A stretch of 64,000 nucleotides of DNA from Strigamia acuminata. Taxonomy: Eukaryota > Arthropoda > Chilopoda > Geophilomorpha > Linotaeniidae. Under the pieces are notes generated by a model, which was given only the letters and a program-made list of their open reading frames with translations, was not told where the DNA came from and did no database searches. A program made the position numbers and the translations under genes. Location of the stretch: contig OX442318.1 in the NCBI GenBank assembly GCA_949358305.1, positions 3,458,501 to 3,522,500 of the forward strand. The letters run 5' to 3'. Below, one piece after another: positions 1-11,853 of this stretch (position 1 is its first letter; the number at the start of each line of letters is the position of its first letter).

Positions 1-97
1 CATAAATCATCATTAAATCACCTAAAAAACCTAACCAAAACCTACTTTCAAACGTTTCTCTAGCCGCAATAATCGGAGACGTTTCAGTATCCGCCAT
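1..97 (-). CDS. First coding exon of an unidentified divergent gene (partial)
   Basis: Read on the minus strand, an ATG at 97-95 in good context opens a frame that begins MADTETSPIIAARETFE. A plausible donor (GTAGGT) follows near position 46-41; the rest of the gene lies outside the window. It would be divergent from bora, with about 357 bp between the two starts. I do not recognise the protein. The call rests on the start context, the codon-like composition against a very AT-rich intron-like continuation, and the common head-to-head arrangement seen elsewhere in this window. It could be chance. Confidence 0.3.
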   Translation of the reverse strand, partial: MADTETSPIIAARETFESRFWLGFLGDLMMIY

Positions 98-454
98 TTT
101 CAACTTCCAAAACCCAAATGAACCTAACCACACTTACAAACTACGTCATAAAATATCCCATCGAATACAAATAGTCCACAAATTCGAACATCACAAATCC
201 ATCCACACGTACTCCACCAACCGCTTCTCCCATTGGCTGCGAGCAACCGCAGTTGAATTTAAAAGTCCAGCACGGACAACGAGGCGAGGCGATGAAAATA
301 ACAACCAAAGGTGACTAATTCGTGCCGAAAACGCGCTATTAATCAAATAAATAGTGGTCGTGGGTGTCGGACGTGATCCCACGATAAACTCCGATAAGTC
401 TTTCGTGTTATTTGAATTTTAAAAAGCAAAAATTGAATTTTTTTAGACTGCAGT
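98..454. promoter_or_regulatory. Putative bidirectional promoter upstream of bora
   Basis: Gap between the possible minus-strand start at 97 and the bora start codon at 455. It holds an inverted CCAAT box (CCATTGGCTG near 230) and is less AT-rich than the introns. A TTTGAA motif near 412, matching a cell-cycle homology region core, lies just upstream of bora; that is only suggestive because the motif is short. Confidence 0.35.
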
Positions 455-3400
455 ATGGGAAGTGCAATGAAAACAGCGGTTTGCCAAGGAACTCTCGGTG
501 CCGGAATGGGCAAAAAGGAGGTGGAAACGTTGGTGAATAATAAGAATAATGTGAAAACCAAAGACGAGATGACTCCGTTGAAACAAACGACGACTAATCC
601 GTTTGAAATTGGACTGCACGAACTGCAGCAACCGTCGTTCAGTCCGTCGTGTTTTAGTCAAGTTATAGCCGAGCAAGCAGAAGAAGTAGAAATATGCATT
701 TGTTTAAAAATGTTTATTTGTGTTTGTTGATTTTTTGGGTTTTTTTTAGGCGTCTTTTAGATGGTCGATTGACCAAATGGCCAATTTGAATCCGGCTGAG
801 ATTGATGATGTCACTTGTGTACAACAGAAAGCGCCAACTAGGTATGAAATTTGAAGGTTTTGGAGGTTTTTTGGGAGATTTTTTGAGATTTTGGGGGAAT
901 TTTGTTAGATTTTAGGGGATTTTTTTGAGATTTTGGGGGATTTTTTGAGATTTTGGGGGATTTTTTTGAGATTTTGGGTTTTTTTTTTTAGATTTTTTGG
1001 TTTTTTAGATCATTTTGGATTTTTTTGAGGAGTTTTTTGGATTTATTTTGATTTTTTGGATTTATTTTGTTTTTCTTGGGGGGTTTTGATGTTTTTTTTT
1101 GGATTTTTTGGGGAATTTTGATGTTCTTTTGGATTTTTTGGGGCATTTTGATGTTTTTTTGGATTTTTTGGGGCATTTTGATGTTTTTTTGGATTTTTTG
1201 GGGAATTTTGATGTTCTTTTGGATTTTTTGGGGGATTTTGATGTTTTTTTGGATTTTTTGGGGGATTTTGATGTTTTTTGGGGGTTTATTAGATTTTTTT
1301 TTATTTTTGTGATTTTTTTTTGATTAATTGTTATTTTTATTGGCTTTAGGATTGATTCTGAGTACGAAGCAAAGGCACAAGAGATGATAAATAATTTTTT
1401 TTCTGAGAGGCTGATAGTGCCTTCGCCGTGGTTGAATGGTTCGGGACCCGAACCGAGGACTACGCGAACTGTGTCCTGCGCTTCTATTGAAGGTTGTTGT
1501 GCTTGATTTTGGTTTGTGGAGTGGGTTTTGGGTTTTTGGTGAGAGAATGGTATAATTGGCACGGATATGAATAAAAAAATAGTTTTTTATATGAATTTTG
1601 AAGTTTTAACTGGGAATACAAGAATTCTCATTGAAAATATTTAGTTTTTGTGTAAATAATTCAATTTTTGCCAAAAAATGTCAATTTTTATATGAAATTA
1701 TTCAATTTTTGTCAAAAAATGTCAATTTTTATATGAAATTATTCAATTTTTGTCAAAAAATGTCAATTTTTATATGAAATTATTCATTTTTTGTCAAAAA
1801 ATGTCAATTTTTATACGAAAAATATTAATTTTTTGACCAAAAACGTCAATTTTTATCAGAAAAACGTCACTTTTTGTCAAAAAAACTTCTTGTGTCACAA
1901 AAATGTCAATTTTTGTCACAAAAACCAAAATTCCCAATTAAAAAATTAAATTTTTATCCAAAAAAAAAAAACATTTTCTCCAATTAAAATTAAATCTTCC
2001 ACCTAAAAACAAAAACCAACATATCTCCCAACACCCAACCTAAAAAAAACCCTTTATTTCAAGTTCTAAGAAAACCCGCGCCAACTAAAACCAGCCAGGA
2101 TGCATCAACCCAAACAGCTCTCACACTACCAATCAACTTTGACCTCCAGAAGCATCTAGGTGCACAAAACACTAACAAAAAACAACCAAACTAATCATTT
2201 CCCCTCACCAGGAGCATTTTTCACTCATCTGGAAGTTTCCGTAGCGCCGGACGAGGACAATTCACTCAGCGCTTCGACGCTCCGACGAAAACTCTTTACG
2301 CAGGACGATACTTCGTTCGAGAACCAAAGTTCAAATTCCTCAGTAAATTTAAGTCGAAACGTTTAAATGGCTCCAAATTAAATATTTGCACCGTTTAAGG
2401 CTCATTTGTCGTCTAGTCCGGTACCGGAAACGGAGGTTTTGAAGAGAACGTCGGTTTCGCCTTTGCGGCCCATCATTTCGCCGACAATTTCGCCAATTTC
2501 AACCGGTGCCATTTATGATCTCAACGTTAGTGATGATGGGAGTTGTAAGGGCGTGGGCGCTGAATCGGTGATGATGATGTCGTTTGCGTCTCAGAGTGCT
2601 GCGCAGTCTGTGTTGGAAGCAGATAGTCCTGACTCGGGTAAGAATAAACGTCAGAGAGAAAGAGAGATTTTGGTTAGGTGTCTAGAAGGATTATTTTGCA
2701 TTTTTGGCATTAGGAATACGTAGTTTTTTAAAGAAAAATGTCAAATTTAGGTTTTAAAAATGAATTTTATACCTGAAAAGTGAAAAATGAATTTTTATGC
2801 TCGAAAAATTGAATTTTTATGCTCGAAAAATTGAATTTTTATGCTCGAAAAATTGAATTTTTATGCTCGAAAAATTGAATTTTTATGCTCGAAAAATTGA
2901 ATTTTTATGCTCGAAAAATTGAATTTTTATGCTCGAAAAATTGAATTTTTATGCTCGAAAAATTGAATTTTTATGCTCGAAAAATTGAATTTTTATGCTC
3001 GAAAAATTGAATTTTTATGCTCGAAAAATTGAATTTTTATGCTCGAAAAATTGAATTTTTATGCTCGAAAAATTGAATTTTTATGCTCGAAAAATTGAAT
3101 TTTTATGCTCGAAAAATTGAATTTTTATGCTCGAAAAATTAATTTTATGCCTTAAGATTGAATTTTTATGCTTGAAAAATTAATTTTATCCCTTAAAATT
3201 GATTTTTTATGCTTGAAATTTGAATTTTTATGCATGAAAATTGGATATTTAAGCACGAAAATTGAATTTTTAGGCAACCTAGAAAAATAAATTTTTAGGC
3301 AACCTAGAAAAATGAATTTTTCAAACCATTCTCCATTTTTCCTACAACAATATTAGATTTTGTCCTAAGAAATGAATTATTTCAAATCACACTCTACAAA

Positions 3401-3860
3401 AGAGAAAGAAACTTAAAAATTGGTCTAAGCCAATTAATTTGGCTGCAAACCAATTTTTTCTTCAAAACAATCCATTTTTCCCTAAAACGTCAAAATAAAG
3501 TCTAAATAACACAATTTTGTGCCTAAATTACCCAATTTTTCGCCTAAAATACCCATTTTCACCTAAAATACCCATTTTCACCTAAAATACCCTTTTTTTG
3601 CCTAAAATACCCATTTTTCGCCTAAAATACCCATTTTTCAATCTAAAAATCCGAATTTCCCAACAGGCAAACACTACCAGCCGAACGACACGGTCCAAAA
3701 CTCAAACCAGGACACAGGCTACCAAACCTATCACACCAACTCCATCAATACCCCCAAAAACGAGATACGAATGTCCTGGACCCCCACAACATTCTCAACT
3801 CCCTCGACTAAAGCGCAATGTTCTCAACTAGGAATGTCGATCGACGAACACATCTGGTAA
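455..3860 (+). CDS. bora: Protein aurora borealis (Bora), six exons, 342 aa
   Basis: Bora is the Cdk1-phosphorylated cofactor that lets Aurora A activate Polo/PLK1 at mitotic entry. Exons: 455-685, 750-841, 1350-1492, 2212-2342, 2400-2637, 3667-3860 (1029 bp, all phases agree). Diagnostic Bora motifs are the N-terminal TTNPFE and SPSCF segments, then FRWSIDQMANLNPAEID (exon 2) and the IVPSPW segment (exon 3). Exon 4 has LRRKLF, which resembles a cyclin-docking RxL motif. The serine/threonine-proline rich remainder (SVSPLRPIISPTISPI) is typical of Cdk sites. At 342 aa it is shorter than the roughly 540-560 aa fly and human proteins, mostly through a short C-terminal half. Introns 2, 3 and 5 each contain a different minisatellite. 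Identification is firm for the N-terminal half and looser at the C terminus. Confidence 0.85.
1087..1290. repeat. 30-31 bp tandem repeat in bora intron 2
   Basis: About six copies of a T/G-rich unit (gatgttcttttggatttttt followed by ggggcatttt). A looser 21-bp T/G-rich array precedes it at about 880-990. Open frames across it in several phases come only from the repeat. Confidence 0.85.
1625..1830. repeat. 41 bp tandem repeat in bora intron 3
   Basis: Three to four copies of a 41-bp unit containing ttatatgaaattattcaatt and tttgtcaaaaaatgtc, decaying downstream to about 1930. Rich in phased A and T tracts. Confidence 0.8.
2785..3140. repeat. 22 bp tandem repeat in bora intron 5
   Basis: About 16 nearly identical copies of gctcgaaaaattgaattttt plus at; decayed copies continue to about 3320. 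This is among the most homogeneous arrays in the window, implying recent expansion or homogenisation. An 18-20 bp cctaaaataccc repeat follows at about 3530-3640. Confidence 0.95.
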
Positions 3861-4044
3861 CATCGGAAAGTGTTCTAATAACAAATTGTAAATCAAAACT
3901 GCTAGAAATAATAAATAAGAAAATGACAAATTTTAAATTTTAAATTGGCAGAAAGGAATTAAAATTTTTTATTTTATATATTTTATTTTTATGTATTTTT
4001 TTAAAATTTTTATTTTTTTAAAATTTTTTTATTTTTCTTGATTT

Positions 4045-7000
4045 TCATTTCTCCATAATGATGTGATGTTGGACCACATCAGCATGGATCACTTCCTCAA
4101 TAACTTCTTCTTTACCAGATTGCATGTGGGTCTTCGTAAGAGTCACATGGTGGGTTCCGTCGCCGAGCGAATTCGACTCCGTTCTCACCGTGCAACTGTA
4201 GCCGGGCTCGGCTTTTACTTGGATCACCTAACATGGGATATGTTCAGTCACGGAAGCTTTACCGATAACCAAGGATGACATGGACACGTATCAGTGTGTT
4301 ATTTCCTATTGATTCGTTGTTCTGTGCGCTGATTGGATGACGGCCATCACGTGTTATGCATTGCTCGCGTGTTTGTTACCTGTTGTCATCCCAGAATACA
4401 GTGTGGCTATGTGTTATGTCGTGCCATCGGTGACAAAACGCACCGAACATGTCGATATGTGTCCATGTTATCCTTGGTTCATGATTATAGACAGATAATC
4501 CGTCGAGGTAATCCACTAATTCTCATTGGTTGGTGGGCAATTATTGTTGGTTTTCTCATCCAATCAGAGTCCCAATTAATTCTGAGGGGTTAGCCAATAC
4601 TGGAAATCTCGAGTGGGCCAGGATTTTGGATTTTGGAATCTATGAAATCCCAAAATCCCAAAATCTTTAAAGAAATCCACTTAAAATCCTGAAATCTTCA
4701 AATCCTTAGCATATCCCTAAAATCTTCATATCCATAGCAAATCCCTGAAATCTTTTGTAAATTTTTGAAATATTATAAATCTCCGAAATCCATGTAATCC
4801 CCAAAATCCGACGCAACCCTAGAAATCCTGGAAATCCATAAAATCTTATAAATTGTCTTAAATTCTAGCGAAATCAAGCAAATCTTTAAATAAATTTGCC
4901 AGAAATCCTTAAATCTTTAACATCAACAGGATTTTAAAATCTTGTATGATTGGCTACCCAATGTCTCTTATCTGGGCAATGTCTCATTGTGATTGGCTGA
5001 TCATGCAAAACCGCCAGCCAATATGAATAAGTGGATTGATTCACTGGATGGATATAGTTTAGATAAGAAAACAATTTTACTAACTTTGACTTTGGTGTCT
5101 TCTAATTGGACATCAGATATTGATCTTGGTGTAGAAGTAATTGATTCATCAGTTTCAACCATTACTGAAAAACAAAGTCAATTTCAATTTTCCACCATAT
5201 TTGTTTATCTCACATTTTTCATCCGGGGTCTGGTTAACGAACACTGGTGCAATTTTGGCTGTAAACATTGGGTTGTTCTCTTCCACATCAACTGCCAACA
5301 ACCTGAGATGATCTTCACAGGTACATTCATTCAAATCATCATCAAAATAAAGATCTTCAACTGTAGCATCAGTTAGTGAATTCTAGATAAAAATTTAATT
5401 TAGATTTTTGCTTTTTTACGCTTTAAATTTTAAATTTCAACCTTGTTGGCATTCTTGTCTGTTACTTTTGCATTTTTGCCACCAGGTGCCACCTGCAATT
5501 GCTTGACAGGTGTTGAAGAAGACACTGAAATCTCCAAATCTCCATATTCAACACCCAGAGATTGTCTTCGTTCGATCACGAATGAATTTGATTTGTGATT
5601 TGTCGGCAAAGTTTTGCATCTGTCTGAAACTGGACCTCTTAAAGCCGAAGTAGTCCCTTGAGTCAGTATTTTCCTTCAAGAACAAAGAAACTGAATTCTA
5701 ACTTTTTCTACTTCCGGTTCCTTATGCAAATGCAATGTTGGGTCCTCAAGAAAATCGAAATTCTAAGACCTGAACGGTCTAGGCATTGGGAAATGCACTT
5801 TAGGAACACCGACTCCTAGACAAACCGAATAAAGGCCGTCTAGCATCTCGGGGTTCTTCCCTGACCATGCGACATCCGTAAACAAACGGATCTTCGCATA
5901 ATAGTGAGTTTGCGGTTGCCAATTGTTCCTTATGATTATGAGTTCCAAGCTCCCTATTGTCTATGAAAACATGATTGTGGTATACACAGTGGAATGCGAG
6001 TTATTACTTTTCGCTAGAAGATATCAAACTTTTACAACTTTCCCACTTTCCGGCCTTGTCTGAACTGGTTCTGTTCTTTTCAAAAGTGGAGATCAAGCCT
6101 TGCACACTTCCTCTGCCAGCAAACCAATCTTCAAGAGCTGGAGACAGTTGTTTGATCTCAGAACCAGCAGGACTTGGTGGCATGGATGGCTGAACCTCCA
6201 ATGAATCAGAATCTGCTGAGCTACTTATGTTTCATGAATTTGCACAGCATTATTACTACAACACCAGTTAAATTTCCCTTTCAATGGCTTACTCATTCCA
6301 TAGTGTGGTTCTGCTGCTTGTTTTACCAGGGGTTTGTGCATACCTTGAGAATGGAACTCCTTCACTTTCACTCATCTTAACCACCTAGAGGATATCGCTA
6401 TTTATTACTTTTAATTGTAAGCGTGTTTTACAATGAACAAAAATAGTACTAGTATGGTTAGAGACATGCACACACAATATTGACAATTTATAATTTCTTA
6501 AGGAATAGTTTTGCTACATTTGGTCCAGCTCCAAAAGATGTTCCAACATGGTGACTGGCCGGCTTGACACCAATGGCTACATTGTTTGAACTTGAAGTTT
6601 CGCATAGACTACGGGCCGAGCGGTTAATCGACTACAAACAAAATAAAAGTAAAGGACATCAATTATACACAATGTCTTCCCACAGCCAACAGCAGCTGCA
6701 GAAGAAGTAAGTCAGTTCTATAAATCTGTGACCGCTTGGCCACACAAGGGTGACTTGCGTCTATTCACCACTGCGATGCTCCGTAGTGTGATGTTGGATC
6801 CACCACAGCCTCCATGAGCGGCCGCATGGGCCAAGGTAAGTACGGCAGAATAGTAAAGCATACCGACCACGTCAACCATGGGGATTACCTCCCGGTTGCT
6901 GTGTGGCGTGCCAAAGAGACACGGCCAGCAAGCAGTGGCGTAGCTAGCATGGGTGACACCCGGGCGGATATTGATGGTGTCACCCTCGAAAACAGTTAAA

Positions 7001-10000
7001 ATCAACATTTTTTTCAATCCCGGGTGTCACTCCGGCCGGGATGTGTGGACAAACGGAAAAGATAACTTAGAAATGATTCTTTTATTAATTAATCTAATTC
7101 ATTACTCTGTCGCTTGGCACTTTTTTGGGTTTTCTGTCATCTGGAATTGGTGTTGACATCATAATAGGTTGGGCCTGCCTTATCAGAGGCTGAAAGTTGA
7201 ATAATTAAATTTTGGTTTCAATTTTCCATTATTTAGTTATTGAAGTTTTACTTGTGAAGTGTGAAGGGAGCCAAAAGATGAATTGAGGTTTGCTTCTTGG
7301 AAAGATGTAATTTCTCTTGCTGATTTGCTTAGACCTGGCCTACAATATAAGATAAATATAAATTGATTGTAAATTGATTGCAGATGTAAGATTTACTAAC
7401 ATTTTCAGCGGTGTGAGTGAATAATTAAATGCTTTCATACCGCATTTATTTTCTTCTTTTGGTCTTGGTGTGACATTAAACCGCCCACAAACATCTCTAG
7501 ATATATAAAATTTGGATATATAAATATTGCAAAGAAAAAGTAAATTTATTTCCATTAAAAATCAAAATAAATAACAAAACTTTTTAAATGGAAGAAAGAA
7601 ATAATTAAATTCTACTTTTGAGGGAGAGTTGCCGACTGAAAGAAGCGCCGTTTGTCCGGATTCTGGATAAAACTGTAAGTATCCTCTTTCAAACATGGCC
7701 GTCGCGGAGTATCTTGGCGAAAATTCAGCCGTGGCAACGTCTGACCTCGATGTAATTTCATATCCCTAAAAGTTAACAGTTGAGTGAATACAAATCGGAA
7801 TAATCGCACATTTTATAATCCCTGGCTCCACATATCCGAATTCCAGTTCACTTATGAATTCAAAAGTCAACTAGAATGGAATTTATTTCGCTCCAGTTCA
7901 CTCGTGAATTCAAAAGTCAACTGGAATGGAATTAACTTCGCCATCACGAACACCGTTCGAACGAATTCTTCGCTGTAACAAATTCCTCATTTCTCCCACT
8001 ATTAATTATTTTGCTATTAGAAAATTTCGATACAATGAACCGGTAACACAATCTTTCAAAGTACACACGATCCTAGGTCAACGAAATTAATAATTATTAT
8101 TATTTACCAAGATTTTTTCGGAGTTGCTATTTTCTCTCCTTTGCCAAATTCCTCCATATCTTGTTTGCTTTCACCTGACGAATCGTGTTTCAGAGCTGGA
8201 CTTGGACCTTCCATGTGTTGAATTGCAAGTGAATCTGCACTGAAAGATGTTTTGGGTGGAAACGCTCCAGGTTCACGCGAAACAACAAACTAAACATGAA
8301 GAAAACGAATAAACACAATATTGTAAGCAACATTGTACACGTGCCTTCCTGTTGCTTAGAATGTCGCGGATTTCTAGCAATGTCATCACCCGAGCCGAGA
8401 CTGGAATCCGAAGCCCTTCGCATAAAACCGTGTCAAATGGTTCCACTACAAACGGGGGTAATTCAGGTTGAATGCTTTTCCGGAGCAGACAATGAGCGAT
8501 TTGTTCCGATGATAGATTCGCCCATGGTAATCGAATAGTCAGCATTTCTAGTAAAATTGACGCCAGGCCGTACACGTCGGAAGCAACGGTCGGTTTGTCG
8601 TCCGCTATGATCTCCGGTGCGAGCCAATGGTATAAATCTTGAAAATGTATCATGTCTAAAGTCTTTCGGCATCCAACTCCGTCTGGACGACTAAAAGAAA
8701 AGAAAAGACACGCAATTGGTTCAAAAATATATTTTACAAATTAATTCCTTTTCGCATTTTGCAGAATTTTGTATATTATTCGTACATTAAATAACGCATT
8801 TCATAATACAATTGAAAAAATGCATTTTGAAAACGCATTCTCATTTGACCAATAATAATGCGAGTGTTCGGACGGACGCCACGTGGTCAGGGAAGGGCCA
8901 CGAGACGCTGGACGCAACACACACGATGAAATTAACCACGAAATACACGAGAGACACGGGTTTAGTTATTATTATAGCTTTATTGTTGTCTAGGGGTATG
9001 ATGGGTGTCATTTCCCACGCCACAGTACGTTCACGAGGAACATACGTCGGACGTGGCTTACATGGGCGCTCAGGTCCCGGCGAGCAACAGTCGCCACACC
9101 GATCAGATGCGACTGTTCGCCTTGCTGGCTCTATAGGGCCCACCCACTTCCGGAAGGGTCACTTCCGGGGCCCGATTGGACAATCAAGGGCCCGCAGCTC
9201 TACCTAGTTGCGGGTAACCGCAACAGGCGTGCGAGAGGCGCATAGCTGCACCAAGTGCCTTGCTCTGCAGGGTAGTGATCAGCGTGCAGAGGCAGCTGGA
9301 AATGCATTTTGTAATGCATTATTTCATTGGTTTTGTTTATTCCTTGGTTGTATATTTTTAAGACGTCTGAGTAGCAAGTCCCTGTGGCCCACATATCCCT
9401 TCCTGGACCACAGCTCCACCTGGCAGTAAAATACAGATTTTACACATACCGAGGCACCACCTTTAAAATTTCTAAGAAAATTTGATAATAGAATTCTTTG
9501 TCGTGTTTACATGCATATAATGTTTAATATAATGATATACGATTCTTCGATAACAAAATTTTTGTAAATTATTATTCTTTCTATTTTTACCATTGAACCA
9601 TGTATCCACAATTTCCAAGCTTAGCCACACTTGCGGTAACTAAATGAATACTATGCGAAGTCACAGCACAATGGACAAAAGACTTGCTGTGCAAGTACAC
9701 CAAAGCGTCACAAATTTGCAGCAGTATTTCTTGGCATTTACTATGATTTGGAGACATATGCTGTAAAAAATACCATTAATAACGTGACAAAAAGACAGTA
9801 AAAATCAATCAAATCGACACCTTTTCATGCAAAATGTGATACAGAGAGCCAATTTCAACATTTTCAAATATCAGACTTGTGTGTTTGAATTCAGCCAATG
9901 GACAAACTCCCATTAACAGCAGCAAATTTGAGTGGCGTAAGCGACTGAGGTGATCCAGCTCCAACATGAGCACATCCATCATGCAATGCGAGCAATTCTC

Positions 10001-11853
10001 TTTGATCCGCTTCCTCGTGACCCTTGAATTGCTCCATTCCATTCGCTCCATGACCATTGAGGCTTCGGTGTAGTATTTGCCGGTTGTCACACTCATTCGA
10101 AGGTTCTCTTCGGCTACGTGTTGGATGTAGCTGGTATTGCACAGTTGGTTATTGCTGTCTATGCAAATCTAGTTGAGAAATTATTATATGCAAATTTAAA
10201 CTTGTAGTGATTTTAAGTACATTTCCGTGGCCTAGGAAGTGGACTAGGTTGGAAGGGAAGTCAGGGAGAGATGGGGTGCTGGTGCAGCTTTTTCGGACAA
10301 TTTTTTGGACGTAGTACAGAAGTTGTTCCCATACTTTAGCACTGGAAGAGAGGGAAGTTGCGTTAAAAAATGCATGTTTTCTAAAAAAAATGCATGTTTT
10401 CTTCAAAAGAATGCATGTTTTCTCAAAAAAATGCATGTTTTCTTCAAAAGAATGCATGTTTTCTCAAAAAAATGCTTGTTTTCTCAAAAAAATGCATGTT
10501 TTCTAAAAAAAATGTATGTTTTCTTCAAAAAAATGCATGTTTTCTTCATACAAATGCATGTTCTCTCAAAAAATGCATGTTTTCTTCATAAAAATGCATG
10601 TTTTCTCAAAAAAAATGCATGTTTTCTCAAGAAAATGCATGTTTTCTTCAAAAAAATGCATGTTTTCTCAAAAAAATGCATGTTTTCTCAAAAAAATGCA
10701 TGTTTTCTCAAAAAAATGCATGTTTTCTCAAAAATATGCATGTTTTCTAAAAAAAAATGCATATTTTCTTCAAAGAAATGCATGCTTTCTCATAATAATG
10801 CATGTTTTTGTCCAAAAAATCCAAATTTCATACGATGTTGCATTGTTTTGAATGAAAATGCAATTATTTCAGCTAAAAATAATTTTATTTTCCACTCAAA
10901 ATTTATTTTGCTTGAAAATCATACGGAGATGTCATTTCTGAATATTCATAATTCCCCCCCAGACGCAGATTTGCCAACCTAACCAATCAAAACATCAACT
11001 AAACCTTTGCGCTTGTGGATTTTTCTGCGCTTTAACAACCGATGGATCAACAAACGTGGCCACTATGTTTTCCAACAAGTTGATAAACTGGAGAATAAAT
11101 TGACCCTTTTCTTGGTTGGTTTGTAAAATACACCAATCCCTGCAACCACAACAAATTAAACAAACAAACAAACAAACAAACAAATAAATTCGTCCACTTG
11201 GGCTGTCTTTCTTGCGTATCTCTCGCTCTTAAATCTCCGCCAGCTTCAAGTAACATGATGAGAATTTTTGTATTACAACTCCAGCATGAACCATGGACCG
11301 GTGTATAATCTCCCGAACATCGGCTAAATAAACAAAAATAAAAAAACACAAGATATAAAAATATGAAGAAAAAGAAGATAAAAACTTATTAAATTATAGA
11401 AAATTACAAGTTTGGATTGGCACCATGCTGCAACAACACTTCAACCACTTTCTCCTTGCCTGTGTACGCTGCACAGAACAGAGCACTTTGGCCCAAACAA
11501 TTTGGTGTGTCGATTGGAAATTTTGCTGAAAAATAGACAAAGAAAATTAGAAACATTGACAAAATTAATACAAATATCTTACATTTGGCTAGTAATTTAA
11601 TCAGAGATTTCTTTTTGCCCAGTGTTGCATACAAATGAAAATTATCTTCTACTGTATTCAATGTACAATGACCAATTGCAACTGGTAGTTTGGTAGTGTT
11701 ATCAGTCTCCTGTGCGTTAAAAAGCGAAACAAAAGTGGATTTTAGTCAATTTTGGGTTGTAGGGAGTTCAATGTGGCGTCATACCGAGCTTTTGCTTCTT
11801 CTACTGGTCACTCTGGACTCGGAGCTGGATCTTTTACGTGTAAATGGATTCAT
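4045..11853 (-). CDS. TEX14: TEX14-like ankyrin-repeat pseudokinase, 23 exons, 1109 aa
   Basis: Vertebrate TEX14 is an inactive kinase that stabilises germ-cell intercellular bridges. Exons (high to low): 11785-11853, 11583-11709, 11408-11525, 11198-11323, 11005-11139, 10221-10341, 9821-10168, 9591-9760, 8339-8690, 8108-8289, 7616-7765, 7441-7496, 7252-7334, 7106-7189, 6518-6631, 6344-6384, 6008-6220, 5810-5953, 5712-5744, 5442-5673, 5214-5382, 5085-5164, 4045-4227; all phases agree. Residues 66-145 carry ankyrin repeats (LGQSALFCAAYTGKEKVVEV) aligning with TEX14. The pseudokinase (about 260-520) has VHCAVTSHS where HRD is expected, LGN for DFG, no glycine loop, but an intact WLAPEII. I see no GPPx3Y CEP55-binding motif. 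The C-terminal half is not obviously conserved. Human TEX14 is about 1490 aa. Exons 12-23 rest on splice logic alone; exon 18 looks transposon-derived. Confidence 0.8.
4267..4479. mobile_element. MITE with 26-bp terminal inverted repeats in the last TEX14 intron
   Basis: AACCAAGGATGACATGGACA at 4267 is matched in inverted orientation by the sequence ending at 4479; the 26-bp arms differ at two positions. The 160-bp interior has no coding potential. No clear target duplication is visible, so the superfamily is unassigned. Confidence 0.6.
4620..4930. repeat. Degenerate AAATCCC-type repeat tract
   Basis: A decayed array of short words such as aaatcccaaaatc and ccctgaaatcttc within the last TEX14 intron. 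No period is cleanly preserved. Confidence 0.5.
6936..7045. mobile_element. Truncated hAT-like transposon end
   Basis: CAGTGGCGTAGCTAGCATGG followed by gtgacacccgggcgg resembles a common hAT-type terminus found in many animals. The matching opposite end is missing, so this is a fragment inside a TEX14 intron. Confidence 0.4.
8840..9420. mobile_element. GC-rich transposon-like insertion in a TEX14 intron
   Basis: A roughly 550-bp block with markedly higher GC content than its flanks, containing cttccggaag and ggggcccg words and no conserved coding frame. About 45 bp at 8870-8915 (GTGGTCAGGGAAG followed by CGAGACGCTGGACG) resembles TEX14 exon 18 on the opposite strand, so this is probably a copy of a dispersed element. 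Similar words (ATGCATTTTG) sit at both edges. Confidence 0.4.
10366..10810. repeat. 20-22 bp tandem repeat in TEX14 intron 5
   Basis: About 20 copies of tgcatgttttctcaaaaaaa with ttcttc variants. It generates long open frames on the plus strand because the period and composition lack stops; these are not genes. Confidence 0.95.

Noticed and set aside
2785-3140. Array of regular 22-bp repeats resembling a CRISPR array
   Set aside because: Units are contiguous with no unique spacers, in an intron of a eukaryotic gene.
6718-7017. 99-codon minus-strand frame
   Set aside because: Spans the truncated hAT-like end and an intron of TEX14; no homology.
7321-7345. Alternative acceptor for TEX14 exon 13 at ATTGTAG|GCC
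   Set aside because: Following exon 12 it would give an immediate stop; the acceptor six bases later (GGCCAG|GTC) keeps the frame.
8812-9207. 131-codon plus-strand frame
   Set aside because: Falls in the GC-rich transposon-like block, where fewer stops are expected; no conserved motif.
10305-10982. 225-codon plus-strand open frame rich in ACFLKK
   Set aside because: It is created by the 20-22 bp intronic repeat opposite TEX14; no start context, homology or splice support.
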